From: Furcasterigmium furcatum
Taxonomy: Eukaryota > Ascomycota > Sordariomycetes > Glomerellales > Plectosphaerellaceae
Assembly (NCBI GenBank): GCA_001599815.1
Contig: BCIA01000001.1
Span: 4,034,934 to 4,098,933, forward strand
Direction of reading: 5' to 3'
DNA length: 64,000 nucleotides
This document shows, one piece after another, positions 45,426-57,413 of this stretch. The notes beneath the pieces were generated by a model, which did not search any database, was not told the origin of the DNA, and saw nothing but the letters and a program-made list of their open reading frames with translations. The first letter of the stretch is position 1, and the number at the start of each line of letters is the position of its first letter. The position numbers and the translations under genes are program-made.

Positions 45426-46449
45426 TTTTGGCGCGAAGGAAGCAGAGTACAGGGAAAGAGAGTGAATGACAGACACAGGCACGTGTGTGCTTGACATACA
45501 TACTTAAGAAATGCCCTTGGCCTGGGGTTGGGTGCTGGTGCCCAGCTTTTACATCTCCTGGAGCCAGCCTTATCAAGGCGGCGGCCCCAGACGTCACGGA
45601 TGTTCAATGCGACTAACCTCCAGGGGCAGGGATGTGCAAAGGCCCCAAGCACTGACTTGTTGAAATTGTAGGCTCCGCCGCAGTTCGCTTGCCCCCTGGC
45701 CGTTCAGTCATTGGGTACCAGGCCGTGATGTGCTCCCTGGATCTGGCGAGCAGCCCAATGAAATGACGTGCCGCCAGGCCTGGCCCCTTGTTCTTGCAGT
45801 CCCTCGTCGCGTCGGTTGATTGAAGCCACTGCAATTGAGTGTGAGCTCAGGCCATCTCGTACTCGATGGCGACCATATGTGCCAAGTCGGCCCAGCAAGA
45901 TCCAGAGAGTATGGAGCATCGACGGCGGTCCAGAGGCGCCAGAGAGCCATCGATCATGGCTCCCTGTGGAGAGTTGGGGAGCCCTTAAACGCAGTGGCCG
46001 GCAACTGGACCGAGATCGACAACCAGCTCGCTAGACCGGCTGAAGTGGTGTTGCAGCCGTGTGCTTCCGTCTCGTTCTTGGGCATGACATTCTTGCGGCT
46101 GTCTATAGGGAACACAATCTGAAAGGACTCGACCAAAACTTCAGCAGGATCTACGCTACGCGACAGCCAGGATCGAACAAATCCTGCAGTGCGTCGCGTG
46201 AATCGTGTCCGAGGTGTCGGGGATATTTTGGTTCATGTAAGTAAGAAATGCACTTCCAAGTGTAGCACCAGCCCATATAAGGAGATATCTTGCGCCGCGA
46301 GGTCACCCCGGGCGGCCCACCGCTTACCTAACACGGCCTAGGGCCCCGGCACCACCAAGCACCTCAAGCCACGATGTCATGCTTCCACGTCGAGCTTCAC
46401 TCAGATCCACCACTACTACTTGACTATCCTCAACAAGCGCACGCCCGCA
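45426..46449. other. Divergent spacer, membrane protein / RINT1
   Basis: 1.02 kb between head-to-head genes; only short unsupported open frames. Confidence 0.4.
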
Positions 46450-48924
46450 ATGGCCACCTTCTCGAGCAGGCAGCCCCAGTCGGGGACGCAGGGCCTCGAC
46501 ATACGGGTGGAGGACTATCTCGACGACAAGCTGCAATCGACAACCGATCTCGAGAACCTCGAGGTTCTGCTCGCCAGTGTCGAAACACAGCGCAGCCAGC
46601 TCCAGTCCCAGCTCGACAATGCCCTCAAGGAGCTCGATGAAGTCCGCGACACCTCCCGAAACCGTAAAACCTCCCTCGAGCAGCGCATCCACGACTTTCA
46701 AGAGCTGCAGAACAGCATCGACGTCCGTGTCAAGATCGCCGCCTCCTCGGATGCCCCCAACCAGGCCATCGCAAGACTGCAGACCCCGATGCGCAAGCTG
46801 CGCACCGTCGAGCTTGCGCAGAAGTACCTGAGCCTGGTCCAGGAGGTCGAAACGCTGCGCAAGGAGGCAAAGTCACACCTACCCGAGAGCCCAAAGGCCG
46901 CCCTCGAACCCTACGCCAAACTGAAGCAGCTAGCCGTCAGGCTCAACGAGCTCTCGACGGAGGCGGACGATGCGGCCGTGCACCTCGTCAACCATGTCGA
47001 GGCCGTCACGGAGACTCTCTGGGACGAGATGAAGAAGACAATGTCCGCCGAGCTGGAAGCAGTGCTCTCCAAGCGGGGATGGCCAATGGTCGACCCGTCC
47101 ATCGAGATGGACGACGAGTGGCTCGGCTGCTTCGAGAAGCTCGTCGACCTCCAGATCCCCGAGGTCTCGTACAGCAACGAGGTTGTCACACTGCTACCTT
47201 TTGACGCCATGTGCAAGATCTTTGTTTCCGAGTTTCGCTTCCATTTCCTCAGCGACAAGCCGACGAGCAAGCCCGACGCGGTTGGCTCGCACTGCCTGCC
47301 CTGGTTTCTGGCGACGATCGAGAAGTGGGAGGACTTTTTTAGGGACAACCTCGGCCACATGCTCGCCGCCAAATTCAAGGACACGCCGGCAGCCGACAAC
47401 ACGGCGTATGTCGACCCGGTCTCTGCCTTCATCACGGCCATGCTTCCCGTCCTGCGGGAAAAGGTGCACGGGGTAGTTGCGGACTCCATTAAGGTCCCTA
47501 CGTTTCTGAGTAGCCTCATGGGCCAGCTCATGACCTTTGACGAGACCATGCGCTCCAAGTTTAGCTACGACGGCGGCGACCCCGAGCGCGGATGGGCAGG
47601 GTTGACCACCGAGGTTCTCGACCAGTGGTTCGAGCCCTGGTTCCTCGCGGAGAAGGAGTTCGCCATGGAGCGATTCCAAGCCATAATGGCCTCCCCAGAT
47701 GCTCGGAACATCGACTACGACTATGCAACCCAAGGCAAGACGAAGCCTACATACGGCGCCGTCCGCGTCATCGACCTCCTGCGTTCCATCACCACGCAGT
47801 ATGAGAGGGTGCGCAAGTTCAAGCACAAGATCCGCTTCCTCATCGGCATCCAGCTCGATATCCTAGACGAGTATCATGATCGCCTCCGCGGCTCGCTCGA
47901 AGCATACGGCGCCATCACCTCGACTGTCGGCAGGACCCTACACGGCGTCACCAGAGAGCAACAGGCTGCTCTCGACGGCACCGGTGCGTTGGAAACGCTG
48001 TGCAAGGTTTATGGAAGCGCAGACCACGTCGTCAGCACGCTCAAGGACTGGAGCAATGAGGAGTTCTTCGTCACCCTCTGGGACGAGCTGCAGGCCGGCG
48101 CAAAGCCCAGCGACGACGGAGCCAAGATTGCTGGCGAAATGAGCTACGAGGAAGTCAAGGACCGGACGTCGAATGCTGTCGGATCGGAAAACGACGACGG
48201 CGTGTTATTCGACGAGACCATCACGGCGTATGCCTCCAGGAGAAAGAGCGCCCAGGACTTCTTGGTCAGCGCGCTGGCCAAGTCGCATCAGGATGCGTTC
48301 AAGGCGTACTGCACGAGGGTGCAGTGGACTACGATCAGTGAGAACGGAGGAGACGGTGAGGCGCTGAACCAGCCATGTAATCTGAGCTTGACTAACTATA
48401 TCCAGTCGACCCGACGCAACTCGCAACTACGGCAGAGCTGGACGAGCCTCTTAGGGTAAGCTGCCCGACTCCTGCAATGCAACCCAATCTTAACCTTGTG
48501 CCAGATCCTTCGCCGTAACCTAGACTTCATTGCCAAGGCCCTCAGTACCGCTGCTGCCCGCCGCGTCTGGCGCGATGCCCTCGACAAGCTCCAGGACGTG
48601 CTCTGGGGCGACGTCCTCATGCGCCACACCTTCACGGGCCTCGGCGCCGCCCAGTTCCTGCGCGACCTCAACGCCATATTCTCCCTCGTCGAGCGGTACA
48701 TTCCCAACGGCCTGGCATCGCTGGCTAGCCTCCACGATGCTCTGAGTCTGCTGTCCCTGCCCGTCACCCCCCCTGAAGGCGGCGTGTCGCTCAAGGAAGC
48801 CAGTGACCGCGTCTTCACGGACAACCAGGAGGCCAAGGCGGTGCTGGAGCAGCTGGGCATCGAGACGCTGACGCCCGCCAACGCGCGGCACATCCTGCAG
48901 AGGCGAGTAGAGAACAGCGAGTAG
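46450..48924 (+). CDS. RINT1/TIP20-family vesicle tethering protein
   Basis: Subunit of the Dsl1/NRZ complex, which tethers Golgi-derived retrograde vesicles at the ER. Exons 46450-48355, 48406-48455 and 48505-48924 give 791 aa. The first intron (48356-48405, GTGAGG donor, CTAAC branch, CCAG acceptor) has no in-frame stop and would be missed by reading through; removing it restores DPTQLATTAELDEPLR-ILRRNLDFIAKAL, the family pattern. The N-terminus has heptad-like coiled coil (about 40-90, SQLQSQLDNALKELDE). The RINT1/TIP1 domain fills the rest, with LPWFLATIEKWEDFF and IQLDILDEYHDRL. The start is at the ATG of MATFSSRQ. A polyadenylation-like AATAAA lies at 48955-48960. It is convergent with the YMC1-like gene. 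Confidence 0.9.
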
Positions 48925-49119
48925 GGGGCATATCATGATGACGAGATATGATAGAATAAAGACGCAATGCAATGTGAGATAGATTCCCCGACCTGGCAAT
49001 ATAAAGGGGAAAAAAGGTATAACTATACGCCGTTATATGTTGAAATATAAACAGTCCACCAAAATGCATTTTGTCTACGCCAATCCCGTTGAAATCTCTA
49101 AACACCCTCCGCGGCGGCA

Positions 49120-50119
49120 CTAGCTGATCAGGCGCATGGTGAACTCGACCGTCGCAAACGTCGCGGCACTGACGGGCATGGCCCTCAGCAGCGTGGGGCC
49201 GATGCCCTTCCAGAAACCCCTGGCGCCCTCGGCCCGCCACGTCTGGGCGAAGCAGTCGCGCATGGTGGCGTACTTCTGGGCGGCGCCGAAGCCGTCGGTC
49301 TGCATCTTGCTCTTGATGACGTCGAAGGGGTAGCTGCCGAGCCAGAGGGCCTCGCCGGCGAGGCCGCCGTAGAAGGCGACCTTCCAGCTGGGGACGTCGC
49401 GGCGGTCGATCTTGTTGCGGGCGGCGTCGGCGTTCATGAGGTACTCGAAGGCGAGGAACCACATGCCGTAGGCCTGGGCCTCGCGGATGACGGTGACGGC
49501 CTCGCCGCGGTAGAGGCCGCGGAGGACGCCCTGGTGCGCGGAGAGCTTGCGGACGCAGTCGAGGGGCCCGGTGTAGAGGCGGTTGGCGCCGTGGGGCTGG
49601 GTCTGCAGGCGGATACGGACGTGCTCGATGGGGCCGGAGATGACGGAGTTGGCGACACCGGCGAAGGCGCCGGCGGCGTAGTACTGGCCGTAGCTGAGGG
49701 AGGAGTCGCCCAGGGGGTGGGAGGCGGCGTTGGCAGACTCGAAGTGGCGGCGGGCAGCGCCGAAGGCACCGAACTGGATCGAGACGCAGGCGCCGATGCC
49801 GATGAGGGGCGTGAGGGTGCCCTTGTAGAAGGCGAGAGGTCCTTCGTTCTTGTAGATGGCCTTGGCGGCCTCGAGCGCGGAGGAGTGCGTTGTGGAGGTC
49901 TGGAGGCGGACCTTGACAATGTCAAAGGGCTGGCCTGGTGGGAGTTAGCAGGGGCCTCGACAATTGGTGTACTCGAGAGCTTGACCGAGGTTACATACCC
50001 ACGAGAACCTGCGTGATGCCGCCAGCAGCGCCGGCGAAGAGGTCCTTGGCCGTCTGGAGAGCGCCGCCGCCCTGGATCTTGTCGGCCTCGTGGACCTCGG
50101 CTCCTATGGGAGACGCCAT
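49120..50119 (-). CDS. YMC1: Mitochondrial carrier, YMC1/YMC2-like
   Basis: Inner-membrane solute carrier with three roughly 100-aa repeats, 311 aa. Exons 50119-49999 and 49934-49120; the 64-bp intron has a GTATGT donor and a CCAG acceptor. The three signature motifs are visible: QPFDIVKVRLQ, GPIEHVRIRLQ and YPFDVIKSKMQ. AGAAGGITQVLVG and KGTLTPLIGIGACVSIQFG match Ymc1/Ymc2 more closely than carnitine or ornithine carriers, as judged from remembered sequences. Yeast Ymc1 and Ymc2 have been linked to transport for glycine and glutamate metabolism; the substrate here is not proven. It lies between RINT1 (convergent) and COG3 (same strand). Confidence 0.88.
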
Positions 50120-50677
50120 GTCAAATGCGACGAGCGGTCCTCTTGTGTTCTCTCGTACGTCGGTTAGGACCCGTTGAGCTGGATCCCAGGAGCACTGGTG
50201 CTTATCACCCCGCTCTCCCTTTCGAGATGCGGTGCTGGTAGTATCAGGGGAGCTCGTGCCGTCAGCGTGCTGATCAGAATGAGGGACAGAGGCAATAAGC
50301 CCAATTGGCAGTGCGAGAGGGCCGCTCGTGGAGTGTCGCGAGTTGTGTGACTGAGAGTTGGAAATCAAAGAACATGTCCGGCCTCGGGGCGCTCGCCATT
50401 ACTTTCCTTATCAATTGGGACCTTGTGTCAAAAAGGCGGGAGCTAGCAGACGTGGGATGGTGGGGCTCGCAACAAACGGGGATGATGGCGTGCTCGATAG
50501 CGTTAACCCAAAGTCAGCAGGCGGTGAGGGCTCACCGAGGTCGCGGCATGGCTCCTCGGTGTGCTAGCTTCAGGGGTCTGTCATCCCATTCAGGGGCACG
50601 CATCACCCAGGTCGCCGTATATCGAGAGTTGGACTTTTGTTCATCAGTCATTCGATCTTTTCTCATATCAATCGTCC
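50120..50677. other. Upstream region of the mitochondrial carrier
   Basis: 558 bp between carrier start and COG3 stop; no supported gene. Confidence 0.4.
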
Positions 50678-53207
50678 TTAGTACCGCCGGATACCCTGCT
50701 TCTCGCCGGCAGCCTGCTCCTGCGCCTGCGCGCTCATCTGGATGGCTTCGTTGAGCTTCCCGATGACCTCGGGCTGGTTGCTGAAGGCAGTCGCGAGGAC
50801 ATCCTCCAGCTCCTTCTCGACCTTGGCAATTGGCTTGACGCCCGTCTTCCTGGCCTTCGAGTCGTTCATCAGCTTTCCCCAGCGCTGCGTAAACGCGACA
50901 ATGGACTGCCGAAGAAGCTCATCGAGTTGTTCGCTCATGTCCTCGACGGTGAGCGTCTTGGCCGTCACTGTTGGCGCGGCCGTTGATGACGACGATCCCC
51001 AGAAGGACGAGCCGATGGATCCCACGCCACCGATGATGCCAGAGAAGTAATTGTACCAGTTCTGCGGGCTGAGCGTGTCCCAGATCTGGCCGAAGTGCTG
51101 CATCCCGGTAGCTCCGTCGCCTCGGATGTCTCCGATCTCAAGACTGACCAGCTCATTCTTGATGATGAGCAGGTTCTTGACCATGAACAGATCTGAGTCC
51201 GTCGCACCCTTGAGGGACTTCAGTCGCGACTCGGCCCGCTGCAGGACGTTGATGGTCTCGCGGACGATCTTGAAGATCACTTGGCTATTCTTTTGCTACT
51301 CGCTGTCAGCGTTGGAGAAAACCCACCCCGGGACATGCGGAAACTTACACTGCGCTCCTTGGGCATGGTCTGGTCATACGCAACCAAGAGCTCCAATGCT
51401 TGCTTCACAGGCGGATATGCGTTGGAAGACGAGACGCCCCCCACGACTGGCCCGATCTTCAAGGCATCATCCTTGACGGCGGTCTTGGATATTGTCTTGG
51501 TGATTTCGGCCTCGAACGCAGTATCCGTGAACACCCACAGATGCTCGGTCAGCAGACGGGCGCTCAGCTCCCTGCATTGGCGAGCAAACGGGGATTCTTC
51601 CTCGTCGTAATCCAAGACGAGATACTCGTTCATGAGCCACGCGACAACGCTGCAGATAGTCTTGAGGTTGGTAGTCTGAAGCGTCGTCTGAAGGTTCGTG
51701 GTCAGGAGAACAAGATTGACCGGGTTGGCGGCAGACCGTTGGTTTGTCTTGAGCGCCGTGTATGCCGAGCCTGGGTCGGAGCTCCACTGAAGGTCCAAGC
51801 CGAATATCTTAGTGAGCAGGTTGTTCTCATTGAACGCTCGTTCGAATGTTTGTTTGACGAGGTTTCGGCAGGCCGTCTCGGCTGACGATTCCTTCACCTC
51901 CCTCTTGAACTCGTCTACGTCGTGTGTGACCATTGGTTTCAGATCCCTGTCCCGGACGCTCAAGTATGTTGAGAACATGTTACTTGCCGTGTTGGCGTAT
52001 ATGTCGCGAGCCGTGCTCGTGGCGGGCTGGCCAGACTCGTCATACACGCTCCGGATGACCTTTTGGATGTTGGGCAGCAAGGAGTACGAGTCAGCAATCA
52101 TCTCTCCGAAACGGCCGTATGCCAGGGCATGGCGAGTCGCCTCAGACTTCGTCGCGGCTATCTGGCTAGATATTTCGGAAGAAATCCCATCCAGGCGGTT
52201 CTGGAAGCCGACCTCGAGTAGATGCAGAGCTTTTGTCAGCAACGATTCGTATCTTGCGAGGTATGACTCTGCCTCCCGGTACATCGGCTACGTCCAGTTA
52301 GCAGGCGACTAAAACAAACAACTGTGACGAAGCAACCCACGTGTTTCCCCATGAACGCTATGCAAGAGTTCAGATTCTCCAGAACCTCGACGAAGGCGTC
52401 GTCATCCACCAGGCGTCCAGCGCCGGGCGCATTGAGTCGCCTCGTGACGTTGTCGAGGTAAGCGTAGTAGTGCAGATCAGTGCCGACGTCGTCAGCCAGC
52501 TTCTGAAGCCGCTTTTGCTCGACTATGAGCTCTTCGCACTGCGCCTTGAACGAGGTGGTCTGGGTCTCGACGTCCTTGAAAGAGTTGGACAGGGTGGTGA
52601 GGAGCTTGAGCGAGGCATTGGTGTCTTCGATGAGGGCGTCGAGGTGCCTCTCAGTGAGGGTCAGTTGATCCTGGTAGACCCTGAGGGAGTCAGCAAAAGA
52701 TGCGAGTTCGTGGAGCAGTGAGCATACAGGTAATCCTGCTGGCTGGCCTCCAGAAGCTGGTCGTCGTAGTGGTCCAAGGTCGGCTTTGGGGCCAATTGGG
52801 CGCTCTCGACCTTCCCCTCCAGAGCGAGGGCCTCTCTTGTCCGGTCTTTCCTTCTTCTTTCTGTCTCCTGTCTCTTCTTCTTATGCGCATCCTTCGCGAC
52901 TTGGGCGCGGACCACGTGGTAGAAGTCGGAGTAAGAGCTCGCTCGGGGTCGTAGTGTCGGCTCGGCGGGGGNATTGCTGTCTTCCAGCTCTTCAAGGAGG
53001 CTGTTCAATGGTGCTATGTGCTCCGTGGCTTGAATACCCTGGGACCCTCGTCAGAAAGCAGCATCACACGGGGTCTCTACAGGGAAGACGCACATTGGGT
53101 TGTTGGAGGAGCGACTCTTTGCGTCGATGACCTGGCCTCTGGGATTCGCCTGGCCCGGACTTCTTCGCCGCTTCCGGAACATAGCTATACCAGGCATCGT
53201 CGTACAT
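50678..53207 (-). CDS. COG3: Conserved oligomeric Golgi complex subunit 3 (Sec34)
   Basis: Subunit of the COG tether acting in intra-Golgi retrograde traffic. Five exons: 53207-53094, 53038-52728, 52680-52341, 52287-51349, 51295-50678; all phases agree, giving 773 aa. The start is MYDDAWYSYVPEA. A Sec34 domain region with long helices follows: QCEELIVEQKRLQKLADD, HYYAYLDNVTRRLN and IAFMGKH-PMYREAESYLARYESLL, the last spanning an exon junction and matching the COG3 core. One unresolved base (52972) falls in an Asn-X-Pro stretch and does not affect the frame. A Ser/Gly/Ala-rich patch (GSSFWGSSSSTAAP) near the C-terminus is probably a flexible loop. It is divergent from the FMP25-like gene. Confidence 0.93.
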
Positions 53208-54182
53208 GATGGGTAGAGCGTTGCCGACGAGATCGGCACGCGGTGTTGAATTGTCGTCCGGCTCAATTGTCTTGAGGAGCTCCGAGTCGGGCGACGGCCG
53301 AAGTGCTACGTATCGATTGTGCTACGATAAGCGATAAGCGTTTGGGGGACCCACCACAACATGCCCAGTGTAAGCCCCGCCATTGTATGCCATCTCAGTT
53401 GACGAGATGGCAATTCCGAGAAGTAATCTTATAGCGGTTAAGGAGAATGTTCCTTTAAGATTTTCCCCGGCTGCATGTAAAATTTCAAGCGTTGGCTCAA
53501 AGTACGTTTGAAGACCTAACGTAGACCGGGGATCAAGATCATACCATTGCTCTTCTTCAAGATTGATGGAAACCTCGCAGAGTCGAGGATACTTGAAGTG
53601 CTGGCATGCCAGTGCTTGTCTTTTTCTTTCCTTGTTTTGCAATCGCACCCGAGGACGTCGTTGAGTCTCCTTCACTGAGACTCAGTCCTTGGTTCTTACC
53701 AGTAAGATGCAGTTCCCGCCACTAACTGGATGGAGGAATAAATGTGCTTCGTAGATGATATTATTATACCTACGTAGCCAGGCTACCCAAATAGATAGCC
53801 CCGGGCTACATATACATACCGCTAACTCCCCCTCTGCCGTCGCGAAGCAGCAACTTACCCTCCAGGGCCGGTGTAAGTCGACTTCAAGCTGGAACATCCC
53901 GTGCACCCAGGGACAGGAGGCAGTTGAATGTCTCCACCTGAGCAACGCCCGACCCCTCATTGGCGTAGCTATGCGGGGCACTCCCGCTGTGGATCCGAGC
54001 ACGGGCAGGGGCCAGCGCGTTAGTGGAAGCCAAGCTCGGCGCAAAAGATTTGGTGACCTCACGACTGGGACAGTGAACCTCTCTTCTCACTCCTCAAACA
54101 ACCTGCAGCATCGCATCACTGATGGGGTCTGCTGCATCAATGTGATCGACCCACGCATCAATCACATCATCTCATACTCATC
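53208..54182. other. Divergent spacer, COG3 / FMP25-like
   Basis: 975 bp. The part 53280-53700 is noticeably AT-richer than neighbouring DNA, with a 117-codon open frame on the minus strand that lacks an ATG start. It may be decayed sequence; no family was recognised. Confidence 0.35.
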
Positions 54183-55964
54183 ATGAAGTCCTATCGGAGC
54201 CTTGTCCGGCAAAACCGGGCCCTGCTGACGGCATCCCGCGGCACTCGCCAGTCCGTCCGGCATATCACCAACCGCCGCCGCCAGCCCGAGGGCCGGAAGG
54301 GGGGAGGCCTGCTCAAATTCGTCGCAATCTTTGCTCTCGGCGCCGGCGCTGTGTATTATTATCCCGTCCTCTTCCCCAAGGAAGAGGTACCCGAGATCGT
54401 CAAGCCCGTCTACCAAAAGGCCGAGATCGAGTTTGAGAAGGAGAGGGCGCACCCCTCGTCCAAGGAAGACAATCGCGATCTCATCAGTTCTCAGCACCTC
54501 CAGGTCAAGCATAGCTGGGAACATCCTGGCGTCTATGCTTGGGGATCCAACGTCGGGAAGGTGATCGATCCGGACTCAAAGGACTCATACATCAAGCTTC
54601 CCCGGAGGATCGCGTACTTCGACGGCCAGATCTTGAGGGACATCAAGCTCACCCAGAGCTTCGGTGCTGCCGTCACTGAGAAGGGCGACTTGGTGCAGTG
54701 GGGGCTGGGCTTTTCCAAGTCGGACCCCGCGCCTATCGAGACGCTCAAGGGCAGGGACATTGTCAGGATTGCCGTGTCTGATGACCGCATCCTGGCCCTC
54801 TCATCGAACGGCTCCGTCTATGCAGTTCCGGCTTCTCGTGCGGACCAAGGGGAGGGCACCGATTCGAAGCAGTCATCTTCTTCCTGGGTCCCTTTCTGGA
54901 GCTCGGGTGCCAGCCCGCTGCCTTCCTCCAGCATCCGAAACCTGACTCCCGCGAATCTCGGCTGGGGAGAGAAGATTGTGGACATTCGGAGTGGACTCCA
55001 GCACAGTTTGCTCCTGTCATCAAAGGGCAGGGTGTACTCGGCGGCTTCCAGCACGTCTGCGTTCCCCTCCAAGGGGCAGCTGGGTGTCCCCGGACTCGGC
55101 TGGGCGAACCGGCCTTCCGGCCCCTTTGACCAGCCACACGAGCTTCTAAGCCTCAAAGGCTTCAACATCACCCACATCGCTACCGGAGACTACCACTCGG
55201 CAGTCCTGGACAAGGAGGGCAAGCTGTTCACCTTCGGCGACAACACCAACGGACAGCTGGGCATCCAAGCCGAGGGTGGCTTCCGTACCGTCGATGTGCC
55301 GACCCTGATCCCCATCTCGCAGCTTTACACAAACACCGGTCTCTTCCCCAAGGTGACGTCGATCGCCGCCGGAGGACTGAACACGTTCTTCACGGTTGAT
55401 GCCCGCCGCCCGAGCTATCAGGAAGACTCCAACGAGCTTGCCCCCGCGCGACGCATGCCGACTGTGACCGCTGACGTTTGGGCCTGCGGCAGCGGCATCT
55501 ACGGCAGCCTCGGCAATGGGAAGTGGACACACGTCACTCCCGCCCCTGCCAAGGTCAAGTCGCTCTCGGCGCTGTTCGAGTTCGATGAGAGCAAGAACCA
55601 GATGGTGCCCATCAAGCTGTCCAACATCAGCGTGGGCAGCACCCACGCGTCCGCGACGATGGCCAACGTGACCCGGACGGGTGCCACGAGCCGTACCTCA
55701 GAGAACGACACAAACTGGGGCGCCGACGTGCTCTTCTGGGGTGGCAACGAGCACTACCAGCTCGGCACCGGGAAGCGAAGCAATCTGAACACCCCGGCAT
55801 ATATCGGCGCCCTCGATGGCGGACCGGCCAGCGACTTCCACCGGCTGCAGCTGACGCCGAGGAAGTCTGTGAGGTTGGGCGAGGACGGGAAGGGACGCAA
55901 GGCGACGCTGGAGCAGCGGGTAGAGTGTGGTCGGTTTGTGACGGCCGTGTATTCCTCGACTTAG
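54183..55964 (+). CDS. FMP25: FMP25-like mitochondrial RCC1-repeat protein
   Basis: Single exon, 593 aa. The Arg/Ser-rich N-terminus without acidic residues (MKSYRSLVRQNRALLTASRG) reads as a mitochondrial presequence, followed by a membrane helix at about 43-64 (GLLKFVAIFALGAGAVYYY), so the protein is likely anchored in the inner membrane. The rest is an RCC1-type beta-propeller: VYAWGSNVGKV, IRSGLQHSLLLSSKGRVYS, IATGDYHSAVLDKEGKLFTFGDNTNGQLG, VWACGSGIYGSLGNG and VLFWGGNEHYQLGTG. Yeast Fmp25 (Rmd9-unrelated) is needed for respiratory complex III assembly; that function is by homology. A Ser-rich loop (KQSSSSWVPFW) interrupts the propeller. Confidence 0.88.
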   Translation: MKSYRSLVRQNRALLTASRGTRQSVRHITNRRRQPEGRKGGGLLKFVAIFALGAGAVYYYPVLFPKEEVPEIVKPVYQKAEIEFEKERAHPSSKEDNRDLISSQHLQVKHSWEHPGVYAWGSNVGKVIDPDSKDSYIKLPRRIAYFDGQILRDIKLTQSFGAAVTEKGDLVQWGLGFSKSDPAPIETLKGRDIVRIAVSDDRILALSSNGSVYAVPASRADQGEGTDSKQSSSSWVPFWSSGASPLPSSSIRNLTPANLGWGEKIVDIRSGLQHSLLLSSKGRVYSAASSTSAFPSKGQLGVPGLGWANRPSGPFDQPHELLSLKGFNITHIATGDYHSAVLDKEGKLFTFGDNTNGQLGIQAEGGFRTVDVPTLIPISQLYTNTGLFPKVTSIAAGGLNTFFTVDARRPSYQEDSNELAPARRMPTVTADVWACGSGIYGSLGNGKWTHVTPAPAKVKSLSALFEFDESKNQMVPIKLSNISVGSTHASATMANVTRTGATSRTSENDTNWGADVLFWGGNEHYQLGTGKRSNLNTPAYIGALDGGPASDFHRLQLTPRKSVRLGEDGKGRKATLEQRVECGRFVTAVYSST

Positions 55965-57413
55965 ATTGGCAGAGTTGTTTGCTGCTTTTCTTGATTGGAC
56001 GGGCCCGGGATGTCTGAGCATACTGGCTGGGCGCTCGCATCGTGTATTATATGGCTGGCTGCCTCACTTACATATCTATGGATGTGTGTACGATATGGTA
56101 CGGATCGAGAAGAACTCGGCGCGTCCCTCCTCTAGCGGAAGCTAATATGACGACAACTTGAAGTCTGAAAGAATGATTGCATACCTAGGTATTGTGAGAG
56201 CTGGACAAACCAGAGCATGTGCTCGCCCAATCGTCGTTGTGTGCTTGAAATAGAAACGTGGATGACCCACGGAGTCCACGGCAGATCGCTGCATCTCGTT
56301 GCTTTTGACTCTCGATCTGCATGCATATAAGTACATGTGGCCGGAAATATGTCGATGGAGTTCGTCCGAACGCGAGGGTAATCGTGTCCTGTAATTAGGT
56401 GTCAGGCTCTCTAGGAACCTGTTCGAGAGCCAGGGTTTGAAAGTGATCATTCTTTACCGGTGCCTTCTCCCTGTTGTCAACATGTCATCCTGGTCCACTG
56501 GCAATTGTTCGCAAACACCACACCTCACCCAAACTGGGCTGTCACAAACGGGCGCCCGTTCCCGGTGCAGCGGGTGGAATGCAGGTGTTTAGTGCCTGGC
56601 GTTAGCGCGTAACCGCCGGAGCAACCGCTAGCCGGGACAGGAGCTTCGAGAAGCGGGACCCGTCACTCCTGACGTGAGCACCTCGCGGCCCGGATGAAGA
56701 ACGCCCAGACTTGGCCCCTTAACCCATTTCCAACGCTTCTACCCCTGTCCCTGCTTTTTCTTCTCGGTCCTGTTTCTTCTCCGGTCTGCCCGGAGGTAAG
56801 GAGCGCCAGCGAGTATGGGGGATTAGATCTTGTCAGATTCCCCTGATTTCTCTTTCTCCCGACTACTTGTACCATCAACAACTCCGTCCTCGAGCGCGCC
56901 TCTCATCCCGCTGACCCGACACCCAACCTCGACCGATCGGCGCCTCTGACGTACCGCTGAGCAGCAACCCACGAGGTCCCAAATCTGCACTCATCAAGCG
57001 CCCGCCCACCCGATCGACAGCACTATACATACCTACGTAAGTAAGGTACAACCAGCGCACGTGCTATCGAGCAACGACCACCTCGAGGCACCTGCTCCCC
57101 CCGTCTCGACGGTCTTGTGACACCAGGCGCACCAGCGCGTCAGATCCAGCAGAGATTCCCTACCGGGAGCGCAAACCAACCTGCTGGAAGTCCCTCCTTC
57201 ACCGTGGCCAGGAAAGGCACCCACGTCAGCAAGCTGCGACGACTCATTCCTGGTCCTCCCTCGGCGGCAAGCAGGTTGTCTCCTTGGCCCCCAACTCCAA
57301 CTCACACCTGCGCGCGTTGGCGCCCGTCCATATCAAACCTCCATCTCTCCTTTTCCTCTCCGACACTCGTGCGCAGGCCCGTACAACACCTCACACCTCC
57401 CCGACAGCCCGCC
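55965..57413. other. Spacer FMP25-like / tyrosine phosphatase
   Basis: 1.45 kb. Contains a CACGTG at 57058-57063 and, from about 57120, a C-rich leader in frame with the phosphatase but lacking a better start. No gene was recognised. Confidence 0.4.

Noticed and set aside
46165..46195. T-arm-like hairpin AGGAT..TTCG..ATCCT (minus strand)
   Set aside because: No matching acceptor, D or anticodon stems could be built around it, so not a tRNA.
53322..53675. 117-codon minus-strand open frame
   Set aside because: Begins at a GTG, composition atypical, no recognised similarity; listed only as a possible relic.
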